This document shows, one piece after another, positions 1-8,871 of a stretch of DNA of 64,000 bases (position 1 is the stretch's first letter; every line of letters starts with the position of its first letter). The stretch covers positions 119,824 through 183,823 of the forward strand of contig NZ_JAGEMO020000026.1 in the NCBI RefSeq assembly GCF_017921975.2, in the 5' to 3' direction. This stretch comes from Hymenobacter terricola. Its GTDB lineage: Bacteria; Bacteroidota; Bacteroidia; Cytophagales; Hymenobacteraceae. A program made the translations under genes and the position numbers. The notes under the pieces are model-generated. The model was not told the origin of the DNA. It saw only the letters and a list, made by a program, of their open reading frames with translations, and did not search any database.

Positions 1-171
1 ATTTGGCTGTTGTGGTCGGTTGGGCGGCCGGCCGGCGATGTTTTGGCCAAACTGAACCCGACTTCCCAGCGCATCCTGGGTGCGGTTTTTATTCTTTACG
101 GGCTGGTGCGATTCGGCCGGGGCTACCAGGCTCATTTTCGCAAAAACACCTCTTCAAACGACAATGATTAA
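1..171 (+). CDS. C-terminal end of a small membrane protein (partial)
   Basis: An open frame enters from the left edge and stops with TAA at 169-171, giving 56 residues. Near the end is a hydrophobic stretch (ILGAVFILYGLVRF) followed by a polar tail, which suggests a membrane segment close to the C terminus. The stop overlaps the ATG of the PstS-like gene at 164 by 8 bases, so the two are probably translationally coupled in one operon. The family is not recognisable from this fragment. Confidence 0.55.
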   Translation: MWLLWSVGRPAGDVLAKLNPTSQRILGAVFILYGLVRFGRGYQAHFRKNTSSNDND

Positions 172-1159
172 ATCCGCTCACCTTTTGACTACTGGTGCCG
201 CTGTGGTACTGGCTGGTGCCATCGCCATTGTGTCCTGCAACGGTCCTGGCTCACCAGGCGCCCAGGACACGCCCACCAGTGGCACCGTGGCCGTGAGTGT
301 AGACGAAACCTTTGCACCCATCCTCCAGGCGCAAATAGACACGTTTGCGAAGCTTTATCCCAACGCACACGTCAAGATGACTTTCCAGCCCGAAGAAAAG
401 GTGATGCTGGACCTCGTTAACGATAAGGTGAAGCTAGCCGTAGTATCGCGGGAATTGACCGCCGAAGAAACCGCGGATTTCACCAAGCAGACCATTACTC
501 CACGCACGATTCGCATCGGAATCGATGGGCTGGCTATTGTGCTGAATCGGGCCAATCCCGATTCACTGCTTACGGTGGCGCAGCTAGCCGATATTTTCAC
601 CGGTAAAACCAGCACTTGGAGCCAGGTGAGTGGCAAGAAGGCCCTTGCTGCCATTAACGTGGTATTTGATGCCAACCGGAGCAGCACGGCGCGCTTTGTG
701 CGTGATTCGGTGACGCGCGGCGCGGCCCTAACCACGCGGGTGTTTGCGGCAACCTCGAACCCGGCCCTGCTTGATTATGTTGCAACCCATCCCAACGCGA
801 TTGGCGTAGTGGGCGTGAACTGGATTTCGGACCGCGACGACCCGGCTGCCATGAAATTCTTCAACAAGGTGCGCGTGGCCAGCATCACCGCCCGCCCCAA
901 TCCTAAGCCGAATGACTATATTCAGCCCTACCAGGTATATCTGGCAGAGAAGACCCCCGAGCAACTTGCCGAGCATCCCGATTTGCAGAATTACCCGCTT
1001 CGGCGCAACCTTTACGTTATCAGCCGAGAGGCGCGGGCGGGGTTGGGCACGGGGTTTGCATCCTTTGTGGCAGGCAAGAACGGACAGCTGATATTTCAGA
1101 AATCAGGCCTGCTACCGGCCCAGATGCAGGCCCGCATTATTACCACGCCTAAACTGTAA
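164..1159 (+). CDS. PstS-like phosphate-binding lipoprotein
   Basis: This 331-residue protein has a lipoprotein signal: a short basic N terminus, a hydrophobic core and the lipobox-like IVSC at about residue 20. The rest resembles the periplasmic binding protein-like domain of PstS (PBP_like_2), with SVDETFAPIL near the start and a VSRELTAEE segment typical of the family. In Bacteroidota such solitary PstS-like lipoproteins often occur without pstCAB, near TonB/ExbB-type genes; no transporter permease is visible here. The ATG at 164 is preferred over the upstream GTG at 80 because it places the signal peptide at the N terminus. Phosphate as ligand is inferred from the family only. Confidence 0.8.
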   Translation: MIKSAHLLTTGAAVVLAGAIAIVSCNGPGSPGAQDTPTSGTVAVSVDETFAPILQAQIDTFAKLYPNAHVKMTFQPEEKVMLDLVNDKVKLAVVSRELTAEETADFTKQTITPRTIRIGIDGLAIVLNRANPDSLLTVAQLADIFTGKTSTWSQVSGKKALAAINVVFDANRSSTARFVRDSVTRGAALTTRVFAATSNPALLDYVATHPNAIGVVGVNWISDRDDPAAMKFFNKVRVASITARPNPKPNDYIQPYQVYLAEKTPEQLAEHPDLQNYPLRRNLYVISREARAGLGTGFASFVAGKNGQLIFQKSGLLPAQMQARIITTPKL

Positions 1160-1217
1160 GCGCCTTTTGCGCGTATTCTATATTCAACTTTTGCTCTTTC
1201 ATCCATTTTCCCATCCT

Positions 1218-2849
1218 ATGAGTTTCAAGCCCTGGAAACAGCCGCTGCTGGCCGCCTTCGCAATGGTAGCTGGCACTACGGCGGCCACCGCCCAAAACGT
1301 ACAAACGGCTCAACGCGACATCGAATTAGGCCGCTATAACGAAGCCCGCGCGATGCTTCGCCCTGGTTCTTCGCCCGAAACGGCGTTTGAGCTTGGCCGA
1401 CTTTATCAGATGCGCGACATGCCCGACTCGGCCGCTTTTTTCTTTAACAAAGCCGCTGGCTCTACTCCTTTTGGCCAGGTGGCCGCTGGCCGGGCCCTGC
1501 TGGCCAAAGGCCAGGTAGGCCCGGCTGAAGCGCAGTTTGACGCGGCCGCCAAAGCCACAAAGAACAAAGACGCCAAAGTTCTGACCATGATTGCTCAGGC
1601 CTACGGCGAATCCGACGCGAAAGACACCGGCAAGGCACAAACCTATTTGAACGCGGCCCAGGTCGTGAACAAAAAGGACGAGCCGGCGCTGATGGTAGCC
1701 CGTGGCGACATCTTCCTGCACTCGGACCAAGGCGGTGGCGAAGCCATGACCAGCTTCGACCGAGCCATCGCTGCCAATCCCAGCTACGCACAGGCCTATT
1801 ACAAAAAAGGCGCACTGAGCGTCCGCTCACGCAACTTCAACGCAGCCCGCGAAAGCCTGAATAAAGCCGTTGAGCTGGACCCCAGCTATGCTCCGGCCTA
1901 CCGCGAACTGGCGGACATGTATTACTACGCCGGCCAGTACGACCTTGCACTGAGCAGCTTCCAGAAGTATATTGGTTTGGCTGAGAAATCATCGGCTACT
2001 GATGCGCAGTACGCTTCATTTCTGTATCTGACCAAAAAATATCCCGATGCGCTGACCGAGGTTAACAAGGTTCTGCAAGCCGACCCCAACAACCTGACGA
2101 TGAATCGCCTAAAGCCGTACTTGCTGTACGAGACCGGTGATTTCGCCAATGCCAGCACGGCCATGGATACCTACATGAAAGTAGCGCCTGCCGACAAGGT
2201 TATCCCGGAGGACTTGGCTTACAAGTATAAAATCATGAGCAAGACTGGCAAAGGCAACGAAGCCATTGCGGGTATTAGCGACCTGATTAAAAAAGACCCT
2301 TCCAAAGCCTGCGATTTCCAGAATGACCTGGCGTCTATCTATGCCAACCAGAAGGACTACAAAGGCGCAGCACGCGTGTATAGCTACAAGCTGATAAACT
2401 GCAAAGGCGACCTGACTGACCAGTTCCGTCTGGCCACGGCACTCACCGGCGACAAGCAGTACACCCGCGCCGATAGCGTTTATAACATCATCTTGACTGC
2501 TAAGCCAACGTATGCTCCCGGCTATTTGGCTCGCGCCAAAGTGAATTCATACATCGACCCTGAGGCCAAGCAGGGCCTTGCCAAGCCGTATTACGAAAAA
2601 TACATTGAGTTGTCGAAAGCCGAAGGTGCTGACCCGACTAAATTCAAGGAAGGCGTTGTAGAAGCCAATGGTTACCTGGGCGTTTATAACTTCCAGAAAG
2701 GCGACAAGGCTGCTGCCCTGAACTACTTTGAGCAGGTACTGGCCATGGACCCCGAAAACAAGGGCGCTGAGAACAACATCAACATCCTCAAAGCAAAACC
2801 GAAGGCCGCTCCGAGAGCTCCTGCAAAAGCTCCTGCAAAGAAGAAATAA
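1218..2849 (+). CDS. Secreted or periplasmic tetratricopeptide-repeat protein
   Basis: The protein has 543 residues from the ATG at 1218, which puts a cleavable signal peptide (FAMVAGTTAATAQ) at the N terminus; the longer frame from 1167 would bury it. The body is a run of TPR units, recognisable from repeated A-x-Y-x-x-G and ELDPSYAPAY-type helices, and the C terminus is a Lys/Ala/Pro-rich tail ending in KKK. TPR proteins are scaffolds for protein-protein contacts, and no catalytic domain is seen. It follows the PstS-like gene by 58 bases on the same strand and ends at a strong terminator. Its partner is unknown. Confidence 0.8.
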   Translation: MSFKPWKQPLLAAFAMVAGTTAATAQNVQTAQRDIELGRYNEARAMLRPGSSPETAFELGRLYQMRDMPDSAAFFFNKAAGSTPFGQVAAGRALLAKGQVGPAEAQFDAAAKATKNKDAKVLTMIAQAYGESDAKDTGKAQTYLNAAQVVNKKDEPALMVARGDIFLHSDQGGGEAMTSFDRAIAANPSYAQAYYKKGALSVRSRNFNAARESLNKAVELDPSYAPAYRELADMYYYAGQYDLALSSFQKYIGLAEKSSATDAQYASFLYLTKKYPDALTEVNKVLQADPNNLTMNRLKPYLLYETGDFANASTAMDTYMKVAPADKVIPEDLAYKYKIMSKTGKGNEAIAGISDLIKKDPSKACDFQNDLASIYANQKDYKGAARVYSYKLINCKGDLTDQFRLATALTGDKQYTRADSVYNIILTAKPTYAPGYLARAKVNSYIDPEAKQGLAKPYYEKYIELSKAEGADPTKFKEGVVEANGYLGVYNFQKGDKAAALNYFEQVLAMDPENKGAENNINILKAKPKAAPRAPAKAPAKKK

Positions 2850-2858
2850 CGGTTAGCT

Positions 2859-2914
2859 ATTACAAAAGCAAAAAGCCCCACCGCTAGCGCGGTGGGGCTT
2901 TTTGCTTTTGTAAT
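2859..2914. terminator. Bidirectional rho-independent terminator
   Basis: A perfect inverted repeat with 26-base arms and a TAGC loop. The GC-rich core (CCCCACCGC/GCGGTGGGG) is bordered by A-rich and T-rich tracts. It lies between the convergent TPR gene and the pseudouridine synthase gene and can stop transcription from both sides. Confidence 0.9.
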
Positions 2915-2932
2915 ATTCTGCATCAGCTTATA

Positions 2933-3985
2933 TCAGGCCGCCCAGTTTCGCCATTTTACCAGCACTGCTGCAAAGTCTTCGGGAAGCTCGGCTTCGAATA
3001 GCAGCTGCTCGCCCGACGTGGGGTGAGTAAAGCCCAGGGAGCGGGCGTGGAGTGCCTGCCGAGGCATGAGTTGAAAAGCATTTTCAACAAACGCTCGGTA
3101 AGTGCCGGTATTTTGACCTACGCGAATTCGGTCGCCGCCATAAGTAGCATCCGAAAACAGTGGGTGACCGATGTGCTGCATATGGGCCCGAATCTGGTGG
3201 GTCCGGCCGGTTTCGAGCACGCAGCGCACGAGCGTGACGGGTCCGAAGCTTTCCAATACCTCGTAATGCGTCACGGCAGGCTTGCCGTGCTCGCCATCGG
3301 GATAAACCGTCTGCACCTTGCGGTCGCGCAGGCTGCGGCCAATATGGCCGCTAATTGTGCCCGTGGGCCCGGGTGGCGTGCCCCACACCAGCGCCAGGTA
3401 GCTGCGCTGAATGGTGTGGTGAAAGAATTGCAGCGAAAGGTGCGTCATCGCGAATTCCGTTTTGCCAATTACGAGCAGGCCGGACGTATCCTTATCGATG
3501 CGGTGCACCAGTCCCGGGCGGATTTCGCCGTTGCGGCCAGTGGGCAGGTTGGCCAGATGGTGCGCCAGGCCGTTCACCAGTGTGCCTTGCCAGTGGCCAT
3601 AGGCAGGGTGCACCACCAAGCCAGCCGGCTTGTTCACGATGAGCAATTCCGGGTCTTCGTAGCGAATGTCCAGCATCATTTCTTCGGGTACCACACGGCC
3701 CTCGCGTGGCGGCTCGGGCAGCGTGATGGTGATGATGTCCTGCGGCTTCACCCGGTAGTTAGGCTTCACCGCAGTACCATTCACTTCCACGGCCAAAGCC
3801 CGGATGGCCTCTTGCACCTTATTCCGCGAGGTGTTGCGGAGCCGGGCCTGCAAAAATTTATCGATGCGCAACAACTCCTGGCCGCGGTCTACCAGGATGC
3901 GGTGGTGTTCGTAGAGTTCATCACCGCTTTCGTTTTCGTCTGCGTCGGTGTCTAACTCTTCGGCGTCTAGCTCGTCGTTTATCAT
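2933..3985 (-). CDS. rluD: RluA-family 23S rRNA pseudouridine synthase (RluD type)
   Basis: The enzyme isomerises uridine to pseudouridine in RNA. An acidic N-terminal extension precedes an S4 RNA-binding domain (RIDKFLQARL, about residues 38-95) and the catalytic RluA domain. The catalytic aspartate is in HRIDKDTSGLL (Asp164 counted from the chosen start), and the GRTHQIRAHM motif follows. At 350 residues it fits the RluD subgroup, which modifies helix 69 of 23S rRNA in other bacteria; assignment to RluD rather than RluC is by S4 architecture and length. The ATG at 3985 is chosen over an upstream TTG. It lies downstream of two ompH genes but is separated from them by a terminator. Confidence 0.88.
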   Translation of the reverse strand: MINDELDAEELDTDADENESGDELYEHHRILVDRGQELLRIDKFLQARLRNTSRNKVQEAIRALAVEVNGTAVKPNYRVKPQDIITITLPEPPREGRVVPEEMMLDIRYEDPELLIVNKPAGLVVHPAYGHWQGTLVNGLAHHLANLPTGRNGEIRPGLVHRIDKDTSGLLVIGKTEFAMTHLSLQFFHHTIQRSYLALVWGTPPGPTGTISGHIGRSLRDRKVQTVYPDGEHGKPAVTHYEVLESFGPVTLVRCVLETGRTHQIRAHMQHIGHPLFSDATYGGDRIRVGQNTGTYRAFVENAFQLMPRQALHARSLGFTHPTSGEQLLFEAELPEDFAAVLVKWRNWAA

Positions 3986-4006
3986 ATCTGGCTCGGTTGT
4001 ATATGA

Positions 4007-4036
4007 AAAAAGCCGGAGCAAATGCTCCGGCTTTTT
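4007..4036 (-). terminator. Rho-independent terminator downstream of ompH
   Basis: The hairpin has GCCGGAGC and GCTCCGGC arms around an AAAT loop, flanked by A and T runs on the two sides. It lies after the stop of the minus-strand OmpH gene (4060) and before the start of the pseudouridine synthase gene (3985). Confidence 0.85.
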
Positions 4037-4059
4037 CGCAGGTTGGCGGCAGGTGCCGC

Positions 4060-4701
4060 TTATTTTTTAGCTTTGATTTTGGTCTTGTTTACGCCGGGAG
4101 CAACCGGAGCTGGAGCGGCTGGAGCAGCCGGACCCGATTTAATGGGTGCCGCAGCACCGGGCGTGATGCCCATTTTCTTCAACACCAAATCCGAAATGTC
4201 ACCGTCTTTGGGAGCGTGCAGCAACAGTGGGCTGCCGCCACCGTCGGAGTTGAACACGTAGGTGTAGCTGTTTTCTTCGGCCACGGCATCAATGTTCTTT
4301 TGCAGCTTGTCCAAAGCCGGCTTCAACAGCGTCTGCTGCTTTTGCTGCAACGACTGCTCCGCGCTGCGCTGGAACTCCTGAATGGACTGTTGCAAGCTTT
4401 GCAACTCCTTTTCCTTATCGGCTTTCACCACCTCAGTCATGGTTGGGCCACCCTGCTGGTAAGCCTTCAACTTAGTATCAAATTCGGTGCTTTTGCTTTT
4501 GAGCTGGGCCGCTAGCTGGTCGTTGTACGTCTTCAGCTCCGATTCAATTTGTTTGCTTTCGGGCATTTGGGCCAACACGTACTGGACGTCGGTGTAGCCA
4601 ATTTTCAGGGGGGCCTGGGCCTGCGCGGAAGTGGCGGCCAGGGTTCCGGCGGTCAGCAGAGCGGCGGCGAGCGTCAGACGAAAAATTTTCACGAGATTCA
4701 T
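4060..4701 (-). CDS. OmpH/Skp-family periplasmic chaperone (second copy)
   Basis: A 213-residue protein with a signal peptide ending near TSAQAQ. It then has the family's opening IGYTDVQYVLAQMPE, a long Gln/Lys/Glu-rich alpha-helical coiled-coil region (about residues 45-130) and a returning strand segment with YTYVFNSDG. Skp-type trimers hold unfolded outer-membrane proteins in the periplasm for delivery to BamA. The C terminus is a Pro/Ala-rich tail ending KTKIKAKK, as in other Bacteroidota homologues. The ATG at 4701 is preferred to the TTG one codon earlier. It lies 41 bases downstream of a paralogous gene. Confidence 0.88.
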   Translation of the reverse strand: MNLVKIFRLTLAAALLTAGTLAATSAQAQAPLKIGYTDVQYVLAQMPESKQIESELKTYNDQLAAQLKSKSTEFDTKLKAYQQGGPTMTEVVKADKEKELQSLQQSIQEFQRSAEQSLQQKQQTLLKPALDKLQKNIDAVAEENSYTYVFNSDGGGSPLLLHAPKDGDISDLVLKKMGITPGAAAPIKSGPAAPAAPAPVAPGVNKTKIKAKK

Positions 4702-4733
4702 CAAAAAGAAAAAGGGTCAGAAAAATGTTGGGA

Positions 4734-4741
4734 CAAAGGTA
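4734..4741 (-). promoter_or_regulatory. Candidate -7 box for the downstream ompH
   Basis: On the minus strand this reads TACCTTTG, a match to the Bacteroidota -7 consensus TAnnTTTG. It lies about 33 bases before the ompH start at 4701. No clear -33 TTTG is seen at the right distance, so the call is weak. Confidence 0.35.
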
Positions 4742-4742
4742 A

Positions 4743-5414
4743 TTACTTCGGGCTGTTCTTGGTCGAACGCGTGGGCTTGGTACCCAAAGCTGGGTCGGGA
4801 GTCCCCGAATCGGATTCGAAATTGGGGTCAACCGGTGTTTTGGGGGTTGCCACGGTTTTTTGTGGGCCCTTAGGACCGGGCTGGTTGCGGTCTTCGGCGC
4901 CCAGGCCGAGTTCCTCGAGCACAAATTCAGTATAGTCGTGGGCTGGATTGGTATAGAGCATGGTCAAGTCGCCGGATTTATCAAAAATCACAGCCAGCTG
5001 CTTCTTCTTGGCCACTTTTTCCACGGCTTCGAACACCTTGTCCTGCACGGGCTTGTTAAGCTCTTGCCGCTTTTTGAACAGCTGGCCCTCGTAGCCAAAC
5101 TGCTTGTTCTGGTAGGTCTTAATGTCCTGCTCCTTTTTCAGAATTTCGTCCTGCCGCTTTTTTTTCATGGGCTCGGTCAGCACCACTTCCTCTGCCTGGT
5201 AGTTGTGGTAGAGCTTGTCTAAGTCCTTCTTCTGGGCTTCGATTTCGCGTTGCCAGGTTTCCGACAGATTATTCAGCTCCACCTGCGCTTTGGCATATTC
5301 GGGCATTTTGACCATAATGGCCTCCGAGTCAACCCAGCCAAATTTTTGGGCCCGCGCACTTGGTGCAACAGTTAACAACAACAAGGCCAGCAGCAGGCCA
5401 CCGAGATTCTTCAT
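4743..5414 (-). CDS. OmpH/Skp-family periplasmic chaperone (first copy)
   Basis: A 223-residue paralogue of the downstream OmpH protein, with a signal peptide (LLLALLLLTVAPSARAQ) and the typical KFGWVDSEAIMVKMPEY opening. A highly charged coiled coil (about residues 45-140) is followed by the return segment LAVIFDKSGDLTMLYTNP. The C-terminal 50 residues are disordered and Pro/Lys/Thr-rich. Its place between bamA and a second ompH matches the conserved envelope-biogenesis order of Bacteroidota and supports a role as carrier of outer-membrane protein precursors. Having two non-identical copies suggests partly separate clients, which is inference. Confidence 0.88.
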   Translation of the reverse strand: MKNLGGLLLALLLLTVAPSARAQKFGWVDSEAIMVKMPEYAKAQVELNNLSETWQREIEAQKKDLDKLYHNYQAEEVVLTEPMKKKRQDEILKKEQDIKTYQNKQFGYEGQLFKKRQELNKPVQDKVFEAVEKVAKKKQLAVIFDKSGDLTMLYTNPAHDYTEFVLEELGLGAEDRNQPGPKGPQKTVATPKTPVDPNFESDSGTPDPALGTKPTRSTKNSPK

Positions 5415-5452
5415 ACTGGAGGAAACGTGAAATACCGCCTGCTAGTGCCCTG

Positions 5453-7981
5453 CTAGCGAATTTGCTGACCGATGATGAAGTGAAAGTGGTTGGGGTCCTG
5501 CTTGGTGCCCGCCCCCGTACCCACCGGTGGAATCACGGAATCGAAGCCGTGGCCGAAGTCAAAGCCCAACAAACCAAATGCCGACATGAAAATGCGGGCA
5601 CCCACGCCGGCCGAGCGGTATAGCTTGTAGGGGTTGTAGTTCTGATAAGAGTCGTAGGCATTGCCTGCTTCGGCGAAGGCCAGCACGTACACCGTGGCGG
5701 CCGGGTTCAGGCTGACGGGGTAGCGCATCTCCAGCACGTATTTGTTGAAGGCGATACCGCCGCTCTGGCCGCTTTGGGCCGTTGGGATAGCAAAAGCGCT
5801 GTTCGGGTCGTCGTAGCCGCGCAGGCCCACGTAGTCGGTACCCACAAGGAAGTTGCCGCCGCCGTTGTAACCCAAGCCCGCGCCGCCCATTTTAAACCGT
5901 TCGAATGGCCCGATAGCGCGGTTGGAATTGTAGCTGCCCAGATAGCCAAAGTGGGCCCGCGTGTTCAGCACCAGCTTGCCCACGATGGGCGTAAACCACG
6001 AAGCATCAAAAATCCATTTGTGAAACTCAATCCACTGGCTGGTATTGGGGTGGTTGGGATTCAGCAGGGAATACGGCGGCGTCAGGTTCACGCTCAAGCT
6101 CAGCGACGAACCCCGGCGAGTGTACGTGGGGTTGTCGATACTATTGCGGGCCAGCGTGGTGTTGAAAGTAATGTTATTGGCGTACCCCGTCGAGAAGCCC
6201 GGTATTAGCGCGTAATTCTGGGTCTGATATTGGCTATACGACAGCGAATTGCTGAGCGTGAAGTAGTCATCCGGCACCCGCAACTGGCGACCCAGACCAA
6301 TAGTGGCGCTATTCACTTTAATGAACTGGTCGGAAGAAGCATCGAGGCTGGTGCCGGTGCGTTGGATGCTGTGGTTCAGGCTAAACGAGAAGGAGTTGGG
6401 ACGGCGGCCGCCCAGCCACGGCTCCGTGAACGAGAGCGAATACGCTTGGTACTGAACGCCGTTGGCCTGCACGTTGAGCGACAACCGCTGGCCATCGCCG
6501 GCCGGCACGGGCGTCCAGTTGCGCAACGTCCCGGCCTTGCGCAGCGAGAAGTTGTTGAACACCAACCCTACCGTGCCAATAAAGCCCGCATAGCCACCCC
6601 AGCCGCCCGATAGCGTTACTTGGTCGGAGGGTTTTTCTACTACGGTGTAGTTGATGTCCACGGTACCATCGGCTTGGTTTGGCACGGGGTTGATACCAAT
6701 TTTCTCCGGGTCGAAATAACCCAAAGTAGCAATCTCGCGTTGCGAGCGGATGAGCAATTCCCGGTTGAATTTATCGCCGGGCAGCGTGCGCAGCGTGCGC
6801 CGCAGCACATGGTCACTGGTTTTGGTATTGCCCGAGATGTTAATATCCTTGATGTGCGCCTGCACGCCCTCGCTGAGCCGCATCTCGATATCAATCGAGT
6901 CCCCTTCCACTTTGGTTTCGACCGGGTCAATGGTGAAAAACAGGTAGCCATCGTTCAGGTAGAGCGAAGAAATATCCTGCCCAGTGGGGTTGTAGTTCAG
7001 GCGCTTATCCAGTATTTCCTTGCTGTAGGGGCTACCGGGCTTGATGCCCAGCACGTTGGCAAGTGTCTTGTCATCGTACAAGTAGTTGCCGCTCCAGGTG
7101 ATATGGCGGAAATAATATTTCGGGCCTTCGTCCATCTTAATGCGCAGGGCAAGTCCCTGGTCGTCACGCATCAGCGTATCCGAAACGATAGCGGCATCCC
7201 GGTATCCCTCGGCATTATAAAACTCCAGCAATTTCTTTTTGTCTTCTTCGTATTCGCTACGCTGAAACTTACCTGCGGTCAGAAATTTATAGGGTTTGCG
7301 CTCCTTGGTCTTTTTCAGCTTGCCCTTCAGTTTGCGGTCCGTAAACGCATTGTTCCCCTCAAACGAAATGTCGTGGATGCGAACTTTCGAACCTTTATCC
7401 ACATCAATGCGCAAGGCTACACTGTTGGACAAGGCTGAGTCGGCTACTTGCACCACATTCACCTTCGCATCCAGATAGCCTTTATTAACGAAGAATTTGC
7501 GCACTTGCGTACGCGTGTTGTTCAGCAAAGCATCCGTCACCACTTTGCCGCGAATCAGGGTAATCTTCTTGGTAAGGTCCTCCGTCTGGCTTTTCCGAAT
7601 GCCGGTAAACGTGAATTTGGACAAGCGCGGCCGCTCCTTCAGGTTGTAATCCAGGAAAATTTTGGTGCCTTCAATGCGGGCAATGGTCACGCTCACATCA
7701 CCCAAAATTCCCTGAGCCCACAGCTTTCGAATGGATTTGCCAATTTCTTCACCCGGCACGTTAATGGGGTCGCCCACTCGCAAACCCGTGAGGCTGATAA
7801 GTGTATTGGGGTCGAGGTAGCGAGCTCCGCTCACGGTGATGCCACCCAATTCGTATTTCTTGGGCTCATCGGCGCCACCAGTGGGCGCAGTTTGCTGCGC
7901 CAGTGCCGAGCGGCCCATTAGGCCAGCCAGCACCGCTAAAGTCAGCACACATCTTACGAATAAATTACGCACAATAATCAT
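5453..7981 (-). CDS. bamA: Outer membrane protein assembly factor BamA
   Basis: An 842-residue Omp85-family protein that folds and inserts beta-barrel proteins into the outer membrane. After a signal peptide ending at SALAQ there are consecutive POTRA domains over about residues 45-430 (for example ITVSGARYLDPNTL, FTGIRKSQTEDL, ISFEGNNAFTDRKL, INISGNTKTSDHVL). A 16-strand barrel fills the rest. The barrel contains the family's late motif F-x-x-GG/VGLRGY region (YVGLRGYDDPN). It follows uppS by only 9 bases and precedes two Skp/OmpH genes, forming an envelope operon. The start is an ATG that gives the signal peptide directly. Confidence 0.95.
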   Translation of the reverse strand: MIIVRNLFVRCVLTLAVLAGLMGRSALAQQTAPTGGADEPKKYELGGITVSGARYLDPNTLISLTGLRVGDPINVPGEEIGKSIRKLWAQGILGDVSVTIARIEGTKIFLDYNLKERPRLSKFTFTGIRKSQTEDLTKKITLIRGKVVTDALLNNTRTQVRKFFVNKGYLDAKVNVVQVADSALSNSVALRIDVDKGSKVRIHDISFEGNNAFTDRKLKGKLKKTKERKPYKFLTAGKFQRSEYEEDKKKLLEFYNAEGYRDAAIVSDTLMRDDQGLALRIKMDEGPKYYFRHITWSGNYLYDDKTLANVLGIKPGSPYSKEILDKRLNYNPTGQDISSLYLNDGYLFFTIDPVETKVEGDSIDIEMRLSEGVQAHIKDINISGNTKTSDHVLRRTLRTLPGDKFNRELLIRSQREIATLGYFDPEKIGINPVPNQADGTVDINYTVVEKPSDQVTLSGGWGGYAGFIGTVGLVFNNFSLRKAGTLRNWTPVPAGDGQRLSLNVQANGVQYQAYSLSFTEPWLGGRRPNSFSFSLNHSIQRTGTSLDASSDQFIKVNSATIGLGRQLRVPDDYFTLSNSLSYSQYQTQNYALIPGFSTGYANNITFNTTLARNSIDNPTYTRRGSSLSLSVNLTPPYSLLNPNHPNTSQWIEFHKWIFDASWFTPIVGKLVLNTRAHFGYLGSYNSNRAIGPFERFKMGGAGLGYNGGGNFLVGTDYVGLRGYDDPNSAFAIPTAQSGQSGGIAFNKYVLEMRYPVSLNPAATVYVLAFAEAGNAYDSYQNYNPYKLYRSAGVGARIFMSAFGLLGFDFGHGFDSVIPPVGTGAGTKQDPNHFHFIIGQQIR

Positions 7982-7990
7982 TACAAAAAG

Positions 7991-8737
7991 TTAAGATACA
8001 GCGATTTGCTCGCTGGTTTTGCCAAAGCGCCGCTCCCGGCGCTGGTAAGCCCGAATGGCTTCCTGGAAATGCTGCTTCCTAAAGTCGGGCCACAACAAAT
8101 CGGTGATATAAAGCTCTGTATAAGCCAGCTGCCACAGCAAAAAGTTACTGATTCGCTGTTCGCCGCTGGTTCGGATAAGCAGTTCCGGGTCGGGCATCTT
8201 GGCCGTAACCAGATAACTTGCTACCGTGGCTTCGGTCACGGCAGCAGGCAGCAGAAGGCCGCTGGCTACATCGGCAGCCATGCGCTTGGCGGCCTGGGTC
8301 AGGTCCCAACGTCCGCTGTAGCTCAGGGCCAGCACCAGGGTCATGCGCGAACCAGCTTTGGTCAGCTCCATGGCTTCGGCCAACTCGCGCTGGCAGCTGC
8401 CCGGCAGGGTGCTGATGTCCCCAATGGCTTCCAGACGAATGCTGTTTTTGAGCAATGTGGCCGTTTCCTGGCGAATGGTGTGCACCAGCAGCTGCATCAA
8501 CGCCATTACCTCAAGTGCCGGCCGATTCCAGTTTTCAGTCGAAAAGGCGTACAGCGTCAGGTAGCGCACACCGAGCTCGGCCGCTTCCTCTACGGTTTCG
8601 CGCACGGCGGTGATGGCGCTTTGGTGTCCAAACACGCGCAGCCCTCCCCGTTGCTTGGCCCATCGCCCATTACCATCCATGATAACGGCCACGTGGGCGG
8701 GAATATTATGAGTATCTATTTCGGCCTTGCCGGTCAT
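7991..8737 (-). CDS. uppS: Isoprenyl transferase (undecaprenyl diphosphate synthase)
   Basis: The protein condenses isopentenyl diphosphate units onto a prenyl diphosphate to make the C55 lipid carrier for peptidoglycan and polysaccharides. At 248 residues it has the normal family length. It shows the cis-prenyltransferase motifs: VIMDGNGRWAK with catalytic Asp21, LYAFSTENWNRP, and the C-terminal RTSGEQRISNFLLWQ followed by TELYITDLLWPDF. The ATG at 8737 is chosen over a TTG ten codons upstream because it is closer to the conserved core. It is the gene immediately before bamA and likely shares its transcript. Confidence 0.95.
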   Translation of the reverse strand: MTGKAEIDTHNIPAHVAVIMDGNGRWAKQRGGLRVFGHQSAITAVRETVEEAAELGVRYLTLYAFSTENWNRPALEVMALMQLLVHTIRQETATLLKNSIRLEAIGDISTLPGSCQRELAEAMELTKAGSRMTLVLALSYSGRWDLTQAAKRMAADVASGLLLPAAVTEATVASYLVTAKMPDPELLIRTSGEQRISNFLLWQLAYTELYITDLLWPDFRKQHFQEAIRAYQRRERRFGKTSEQIAVS

Positions 8738-8871
8738 CACTTGCGGTTTCGCTAAAAGAGGCCGCAAGTTACGGAAATGGTTGCATTTAGCAGCCGCGTC
8801 GGGCCAACAGCGATACGCTATGGGTCGCCCCTACTATCCCCGCTTCACATAAGCGGTTCGTCTGCTAACTG

